Assembly (NCBI GenBank): GCA_018340805.1
Contig: JACMZG010001870.1
Span: 22,562,171 to 22,626,170 of the forward strand
Source: Microvelia longipes
Taxonomy: Eukaryota; Arthropoda; Insecta; Hemiptera; Veliidae
Length of the DNA: 64,000 bases
Direction: 5' to 3'
Shown: piece by piece, positions 57,101 through 64,000 of the stretch
Numbering within the stretch: the first letter of the stretch is position 1
How the letters are laid out: each line of letters opens with the position of its first letter
Notes under the pieces: model-generated
The model's input: only the letters and a program-made list of their open reading frames with translations
Database searches by the model: none
What the model was told of the DNA's origin: nothing
Made by a program: the position numbers and the translations under genes

Positions 57101-58544
57101 CATATATAACAGGTCTGAATATATATTTATAAATTTACACAACTAAACGATAACTTTTAAACTAAAAGTTTAATAGCGTAACCTGGTTTTATGTTATACG
57201 TGAAAGCATAGAAGTTTAATTGCAATACCTCGTCAAAGTTTATAAATTTAAAAGTGAATATTTTCAGAATAGCGAACAATACCATAATGAAAATTGGTGG
57301 ACCTCTAAATGTTTGTCACTTTAAGAGCGACAAATTTGAACTTAATTGATCAAATTTTTGATTTTTCACGAGATTGAAAAGTATTTGATGTCTAAAGAGA
57401 GGTTTAATAGATTTACATGGTCCTAAATGTATCTTCAAGGTAGACAATATATGGACCATATGTCTTATTTTTGTGCTAAATTTTAATTCTTACCGTAAAC
57501 ACAGCGGAAGTAATGCGGTATATAGATACACAGAGACGTGGTAACTAATCTGGAAATAAATGTTTACGATGATATGATGGTTTTGGATATTATAGGTGAA
57601 TACTAAACTTTTCCAATGCAATTACAATAGTAGGCGAGAAAAATGAAAAAAGCACTCGCTTCGTACATTGTTGTAATTTCGACTATTGCCATCACGCTGA
57701 TACAGTTTACAAGGTGATCCAATTAGAGGGGTTTTATGAACAAAATCAATTTTTTGACATGTTAGTTGTTAGGTATTTGAGACAAAACAAAAGCAAAATT
57801 CACTGACCATTGATTCTTTCCATGTACTTTTTTTCTTGTATTTTCTTTCCGTGTACTTTTTTCCATGTGTTTTTCTCCATGTGTTTTTTCCTGTATTTTT
57901 TCCAGTGTACTTTTTCCTGTACTTTTTTCTGTTTTTTTTCCTTGATTCGTACCACACATTAGTTTATAGTCCGAAATTGACGTTATTGTAGGAATTAATA
58001 GAAAATTTTTAATGTCGTCTGCCTATACCGATTCCTGCACTAACGTCTCACTTCATTCATAAAAATGTCAAATTATAACCTTCGAATGCCCTAGAATACA
58101 TTTCTAACATCTTGTATTGCCATAGCTTGTATAGGCTGCTGTCACAACCTATTTATTAGACTTTTGAACTGAAATCGAAATACTTTGGGATAGAAGAAGC
58201 ACTACTGATAACAAAGACTAGAGACCAAGAGGTTACCTTTGTTATTACCCAACCACCAAAAAACTATTATATGCGCTCTCACAAATAAGATTTTACGACC
58301 TTATGTAGAATTTACTTAATAAAAAATATTTTTTGATAAACATATTATAATTTTAAATATAACAATTTTAATTTTTAGGGATAACATATTCTATTAATAT
58401 CTGAAAAATCCCATAGATTATTGAGATTTTAAGTGTGTGAAAAGTGTGTTAATACTTTAAGTCGAAATATAACATTATAAACAAATATAATTTAATGGTA
58501 GGTTTTTAGTACTTTACTAAGCATTATCAGCCCTCTACTATTTT
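57101..58544. other. AT-rich DNA with a pyrimidine-rich tract
   Basis: 57825-57945 is a degenerate repeat of ttttttccatgtgt-type words. The two overlapping Lys-rich minus-strand frames across it come from this low complexity. Nothing else was seen. Confidence 0.5.
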
Positions 58545-59310
58545 TACTTCTCCTCATTTATACCGTAGGTATATAGGAAAAATATTGTGTTTGCCAAAAA
58601 TCCGAAACCGGCATTATCCGTTTCAGGTGTTTTCTAATTGAAGACCTTCTAATTGGTTTTCTTAATTTGTCTGTCTGTATGTGTGAGTGTCTGTTATCAT
58701 TGCAGCACCCAGTGTATTTATGCTAGAAAAATGAAACTTTGTAGAAAAATCAATCTACCGCTGTAGTTGTGCTGTTCGGAAAATATTTTTTATGACGTTA
58801 TTAACCCCCAATAATGACTCAGCAAAAATTTTATAAAATCATAAAACGCGGAGAAATGATGCGATCCGATTAAAGTTTAACTCACATGTAGCCATGTATA
58901 AGACTAGCATATGTGCCAAGTTATCTTATTATCAGCATTAGTTCAATTTTTTTACAGCATTAGTTACGTTTTTTAAACAATTAAGTTGAAATTTAATACA
59001 AGTGTATACCTTTACTTAATAAATATGTACACCAAGTTTCGTGTCAATGCAACAAGTATATCCACAATTTTTGTTGGATCATAAAAGTTAAGTAGGTTTG
59101 AGCGTGGTCAGTGCTGTATGGGTGACCGCTGAGATTGAAAAAGATGCATTTACAATCTGAGGACGAGCAAAACGAGTCTGATAAAATGTTGCAGTTTAAA
59201 TATGGCGAATTGTATATTCTAAGGAAGAGCGAAGCGAGTCCGAAGCTGGAAGGATGAGCGTAGCGAATTTGATGTGCAAAGGAAAAGTTCCGAGGTACCG
59301 CGTACCCGAT
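58545..59310 (+). repeat. Dispersed repeat R1, copy c, most complete
   Basis: Order: cctcatttataccgtaggta, tataggaaaaatattgtg, a ccgaaaccgg block, ttatccgtttcagg, a TG-rich run, tgtagttgtgctgttcggaa, gacgttatta (the empty site of the copy-a insertion) and ttatcagcattagttcaa. Then comes a 5S-like part (about 59070-59135: ttaagtagg, gagcgtggtcagtgctgtat, gggtgaccgctgaga), three gag-cga-agcgag module units (59150-59265) and the end word tgcaaaggaaaagttccgag leading into a GGTACC...GTACCC palindrome (about 59297-59310). Confidence 0.82.
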
Positions 59311-60085
59311 TTTTTAAACTTTTTCTTCGGCCTTTTATAATGTACATATAAATTAATATTACTCAATTTATATTTGCATACATAAATATAATTTTTAAAT
59401 TGGGGGATATGGAAGTAATGTTAAACTGCCGAAATTCCACAGCTAGGTAATTATCAGACACATTTTATTAGAAAGTAAAATAATATTATCATGTTCCATA
59501 TACTAATTTAAATTGACAAACCTGTCTAAACACTTCATGGTAGTTATTATATATTATTGAGCTTAGATCGGATAACATGTTGTGCATGCTGATAGCTGTT
59601 TATATAATTAATACATTCCAACATGTCAATGTAGCTTTATATAATATATATAAATGATGGAGATTGGTATGTTTGCTATGAAAACGGTTACGATCAATAT
59701 TTCCGTTTCCGTTCATTGAATTAATTGATTATTTACACAGCAAAGTGATGAGAACTTATTAAATTTCTGTGTACATAACATCACAGAATTCAACCCTAAA
59801 CGTTTCTGTTTACATATTCGTGTCTGAAATCAACTCTATTTCGCTTTCTTTGTTTAAATAATACCAAAAATTATTATATTATTTGATTTTTATTATAACT
59901 TATAGCAAGCAATCATATAATCTAATTGGCTTCTTCTGTTTTATTAGTCTATATTTATTATGTGACAGTACTCTGCCATAATGTATTAGTTAATTAGTAT
60001 ATTTGTTATAAATACGTATCGAATGTGTTTCTTATATTAAATCATCGATATAATTCAGCCGTTTTATAATCTACGTCTTTACCTG
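59311..60085. other. AT-rich DNA, nothing recognised
   Basis: No gene or shared repeat was noticed. Confidence 0.45.
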
Positions 60086-60720
60086 CTTAGAGATATTATT
60101 ACTATGGGGGCCCTATTGGTTAAATTTTGAAACACCAAAAAGTAACCTGACCACTTTCGCTTATAATTAAATAATCAGGACAAAATTACAATAACTTATA
60201 GTGTAAAACGTTAAAAATACAAATCAAAACACAATGTGCGCGAAACCGAAATAAATTTATTAATTATAACCTTAACTTAATCTTATCAATGAGGTTACAC
60301 AGAGCTCCTGAGAGCCCCAAAAACATAGAGATATATTACTAGAGGGACCCTATTGGTTAAATTTTGAAACATCGAAAAAGTAACCTGACCACATTCGATT
60401 ATCATTATAATCAAATAAACAGAACAGAAATCAATAAATTATATAGTAGAATGTTTAAAATAAAAATCACAATACAAACAATCTGCGGGAAGCCGAAAAC
60501 AATTGATTAATAATAACCATAACTTCCTCTTGGAGGAGGTTTCAATGAGGTTACACAGAGCTCCTGAGAGCTCCACTAAAAATGTTTCAGGCCTCTCAAT
60601 GTATTAAGATAGGCTATGCTCCCTCTAGTATATATATATCTATGCCCAAAAAGATGTTTCAGGCTTCTTGATGTATTGAGACAGGCTATGTCCCCTCTAG
60701 TATATATCTCTATGTTTACA
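60086..60720. mobile_element. Tandemly duplicated TIR element
   Basis: Two diverged units of about 240 bp (60103-60340 and 60344-60580) share ccctattggttaaattttga, aaaagtaacctgaccac, and a gaggttacacagagctcctg block. A pair of about 75-bp direct repeats follows (atgtttcaggc ... ctctagtatatat, 60583-60650 and 60652-60718). The ends are inverted: catagagatatattactaga (about 60329) against the complement of ctctagtatatatctctatg (ending about 60715). This suggests a non-autonomous DNA element with internal duplications. Confidence 0.65.
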
Positions 60721-61854
60721 GGCTATATGCAATCTTTGTAATAATGTCGGCTCAAAAGAAATATTTCATTAAATGTTTATATCTTGTAAACAAAACATTA
60801 CATTATAACTTATAAAAGAAACTTATTTTTAGCTTTAGTATTAAAAATACACTTAACACATAACATAAATTTCCAAAAGGCAATAATTATTTGCAAATCT
60901 TAATTTAGATTTAAATAAAGTAATATTTTCAACAGTTGGCACACCTGAAATTTTTTTTTCTAAATAAACAACGTATTTGAGGAAACATGTCGAGTTTATT
61001 CTTTTATCGAATCATCGCGTTGTAATACTTATTGCGTCTTTTCTTGCCTTTATAAGTTAATTTATTTTATTTAGTTCTTATAATCTCAAATAAATGAAAC
61101 GTTTTAAATAATTTTATAAATACTAATTACAATAAATCTGTAAAAAGAAAGTTATGGGGATAAATCCGTTTGTTTATATTTTTAGGATGATATTATTAAG
61201 TTTACAATATCAATGCTTTCTTATAATTAATAAATTCTTTCAAATTCTTTAAACGGGATTGTGATGGCCGTGAAGCTTAAGGATTATAAGAATAATTTTA
61301 TAGTAATAATACCCGTTTAGTAGCTTTCGGCTTATTAGGAATAATCCCTGGTAGGACAACCTAGGCAGTAGTGGCAACTGTTACGCGGTGTAAGTCAACC
61401 ATGCAATCTAAAGTTATCGATAATTTATTTGAAGTCATATAACTAATATTATATTCATTTAGAGCGTAACCTAGAATCCGAACCCCGACATCTGTGTTTT
61501 AAAGATTAGAATACTAACGGTTTGGAAACTCGACCAAGGAGGCTGCTTATAACACAAAGTAAAAACTAGCTTTTGATTGGCGTAACAAATAAGAAAAGGA
61601 CATACGAAAATGATCAACCTAGATGTTCATCTGGGTTTTTACTTTCTGTTGTTTATCTTTCGTTTCATATTAAGTATTATTGCTACTTAATAATTTAAAA
61701 AATGTATCGAATTTTGTTATAGATCGTATGCGAGCCAGTCTTCAAGTTAAGAACCAACAACTGACATGCTTTTGAAGTTACGGGTAGACGTCATGTTTGC
61801 AACGTAATAAGGTAAAAAAATTATTTAAATATTACTTTAATATATCTTGATTTT
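60721..61854. other. AT-rich DNA, nothing recognised
   Basis: A GC-richer patch at 61340-61410 has no open frame or splice context of note. Confidence 0.45.
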
Positions 61855-62530
61855 TAAATTTCCTCATTCATCCCGTATGTATAAGAAAAGTATTGTGTTT
61901 TCAAAAAATCCAAATCCGGAATCACACCGGAATTATCCGTTTGAGTAGTAATCCTCCTGAGTAGTTTTTACAGAGTAGTATGGCGGAATGTGTAAGAGTG
62001 TCTATTGTCATCATAGCCCACTGTGTGTTTGTGGCACTAAAATTAGTTTTTAGGGTCTAGTTATCCAAAAAATATTTTTGTGACAAAGACGTAACGACGT
62101 TTTATAACGTCATTAACCTGCAAAATTTACACAAATATCTTAGACAATTTATAAAATGCATGCGGCAAATTGTTTTGATCAATTGAAATTTAGATCGCAT
62201 GTAAAATAATGCAAACAAATTTGCGAAGATTCATCTCATTATCAGCATGAGAATAATTTTTATTGAATGACTTGCAGAAGTGTTTGTTTCAGCAATTTGT
62301 TTTAAATAAATTTACAACTTTATCTTGTGACGCTACTGCGCAGGTTATGAAGTAGATACCAAAAAATTAAGCCAATCTTGGATTGATAAGCAAGAAAGCA
62401 CGCGTTCTATAGAAAATTCGCCCGGCTTGCGTACCTCTGCGCCAGAAATATTTTTAAATAGTAAAATAAAGTCGAAATTCAGTACAAGTGTATCTTTATG
62501 TGTAATAAATAAGTAACTCATTGCTGAAAC
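61855..62530 (+). repeat. Dispersed repeat R1, copy d, interrupted
   Basis: Keeps the R1 5' block (cctcattcatcccgtatgta, aagaaaagtattgtgtt, ccggaattatccgttt), the cgtcattaacc and cattatcagcat words and ttcagtacaagtgtatc, but not the 5S-like part. A GC-richer segment at about 62325-62450 interrupts it where copies a and c are continuous, so it is probably a small insertion. The word ttttactttccacacttata (62550) may start a further truncated copy. Confidence 0.6.
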
Positions 62531-63539
62531 GTTTTACTTTCCACACTTATATTGTTGATTTACAAGGAAAAGTGATGTGTTCGCCTCTTTTTTGTGTTGC
62601 GTCAATTTACACCTGTCACTGGTATTAATTTAATGCCATAGTTAAAAGATAAAAAATAACTTAATTTATATGGTCTATAATTAAATTCTAATTGAGTCCT
62701 ATATTTGGGCTTTTAGCGTACATGAGTATGCCCGGAGAAGTAGAAGTGTTCATTCCTTAATGCTGTATACATCTGTTTTATTCCTACCTATGCTACTTAA
62801 CATTAGTGATCCAACAAAAACCATTATACTTATTAAGTACATATATCCTTAGAGTGAGCGTGAATGGAGTCCATTATAAATATTATATATTGTATTATAT
62901 AATATAATATTTATGTTATATTATTATATTATGTATTTATTAAGTACAAGTACATTTAGAGGTATCAACTCAATTGGATTATTTTTCGATTTTTTAAAAA
63001 CATATACCTATCGATAAAAATCGAACTAATGCTAATAATGAGATTGAATGTGGTGTATTAGTTTTCATATAATAATTTCAAATTGATCTAAACATTTTTA
63101 AAATAAACAAAACATTTTAATAAGTAATAATAAATAATAATAAGTTTAATAATAAATGTGAAATAAATGTTTCAATTCATAGAGCCAAATTCTTTTGAAT
63201 AAGAATTTAGAAAATTAAATCACTCAAATAATTCAGTCATTATTGTGACACATACATGTAATTTAAAAGTTACAAATATGTACTATAAGAAGTTGATGAA
63301 GTTTTTATAAACCACTAATTTTTCATATTACAAGCAATATTTAGGAAATGATGTTGTTGCAACATCTGTCGAAATGTTTCAACTTTGACTATTAAAGACA
63401 ATAATAATTATTAATTTTTATTTAATAAATCCTACTTTCATCTCAAATTTCGAGTTCCTATGGTTATTAGAGTTGATTTTAATAAAAGGTTATTTATTTA
63501 TTTATTTATTTATGGTTATTAGAAGCCAAATTGTAAGAT
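62531..63539. other. AT-rich DNA with low-complexity patches
   Basis: An AT-palindromic run at 62877-62930 and (TATT)n at 63493-63513. No gene was seen. Confidence 0.5.
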
Positions 63540-63920
63540 CCAAGGTAAATTAGTTCCATAGTGCCAGTGGTGGATATAAAACTTGTACCTCATAAAGTAA
63601 TACTTGGCTGGGGCACTGCCGTGTCCCCAGATATAAACAGGAAAAGAAATTATAAGAGAAGCTTATAAGTAAACCTAAATAAAAGAAAAGTTTAACAGAT
63701 ATATAATAAATAATAAACCAAACAATATAACTGTAGGTGGAACGTAAAAAACGTATCGCAGAAGTGTATCGTATACACCGTGGTTCCAAAACTGCCAACC
63801 TAGCTTTAAATGTACGAATGTAGCTTCATGTTTCACCATAAAAATAATAAGTACATTGGTATTAGTAAACCAATACCAACCTAATATCATCGGACAAATG
63901 TATAAAAGGGCTTGTACCAA
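63540..63920 (-). other. Duplicated segment with unexplained hydrophobic frames
   Basis: Minus-strand frames 63920-63675 (81 codons) and 63798-63550 are hydrophobic and aromatic. The segments 63566-63620 and 63729-63790 look like diverged copies of each other (ggtggataTaaaac/ggtggaacgtaaaa followed by similar words), about 165 bp apart. No protein family was recognised. It may be a decayed element. Confidence 0.25.
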
Positions 63921-64000
63921 TGGTAATAAACTATATATTTAATAAGTATTTGAGTTTTGCTTGTTGAACTAGTCGGAGAAACCTCACATGCCAAAATAAA

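Noticed and set aside
57762..57959. Two overlapping Lys-rich minus-strand frames
   Set aside because: Product of the pyrimidine-rich degenerate repeat at 57825-57945.
1..64000. CRISPR arrays, operons, bacterial genes, rRNA or complete tRNA genes
   Set aside because: None seen; direct repeats here are minisatellites without spacer architecture, and the 5S-like segments are partial.

Overview
The window is AT-rich, repeat-dominated animal nuclear DNA, most likely from an insect with a large genome. This rests on its base composition, BEL/Pao LTR retrotransposons, LINE remnants of the Jockey/CR1 type, tRNA-type SINE remains, many foldback elements, minisatellites and long (TA)n runs. Coding sequence of host origin is sparse: one well-defined exon (1321-1520, minus), one short well-defined exon (56691-56746, plus), and weaker exon candidates at 33179-33262 (minus), 22330-22379 (plus) and 1-69 (plus). 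Most of the window is therefore intron or intergenic DNA.

Layout. 0-7 kb: a host exon, a LINE reverse-transcriptase fragment, a SINE nested in a (TA)n-associated repeat that has an inverted second copy, and a 62-bp tandem array. 7-35 kb: AT-rich DNA with imperfect tandem repeats (8.3-9.1, 14.5-15.7, 31.6-32.0 kb), foldback/MITE-like elements (12.9, 15.1, 17.4, 17.6, 25.2 kb), copies of a dispersed repeat called R1 here, and a decayed LINE (27.5-28.6 kb). 35.7-50.4 kb: two nearly full-length BEL/Pao elements. BEL-1 (35747-42975, plus) and BEL-2 (43109-50355, minus) each have two LTRs and a 5-bp target duplication. Their 3' ends face each other across 133 bp. 50-64 kb: more R1 copies, a GC-richer block, an isolated palindrome, the second good exon, further minisatellites and a tandemly duplicated TIR element.

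How the parts relate. The two BEL elements share gag, protease, reverse transcriptase, RNase H and integrase order, a tRNA-Tyr-like primer site, a 5' leader block, and a hairpin next to the polypurine tract, but their LTRs differ in sequence. Both are broken by many small indels; no nonsense substitution was noticed, though this was judged by eye. The most unusual system is R1: a repeat of about 0.6-0.8 kb whose 3' part resembles the internal promoter half of 5S rRNA. In some copies it runs into a variable tandem array and a short palindromic end. It is present at 25.4, 31.2, 51.2, 58.5 and 61.9 kb, with related array modules at 6.3 and 56.8 kb. All comparisons were made by eye; no database search was run.
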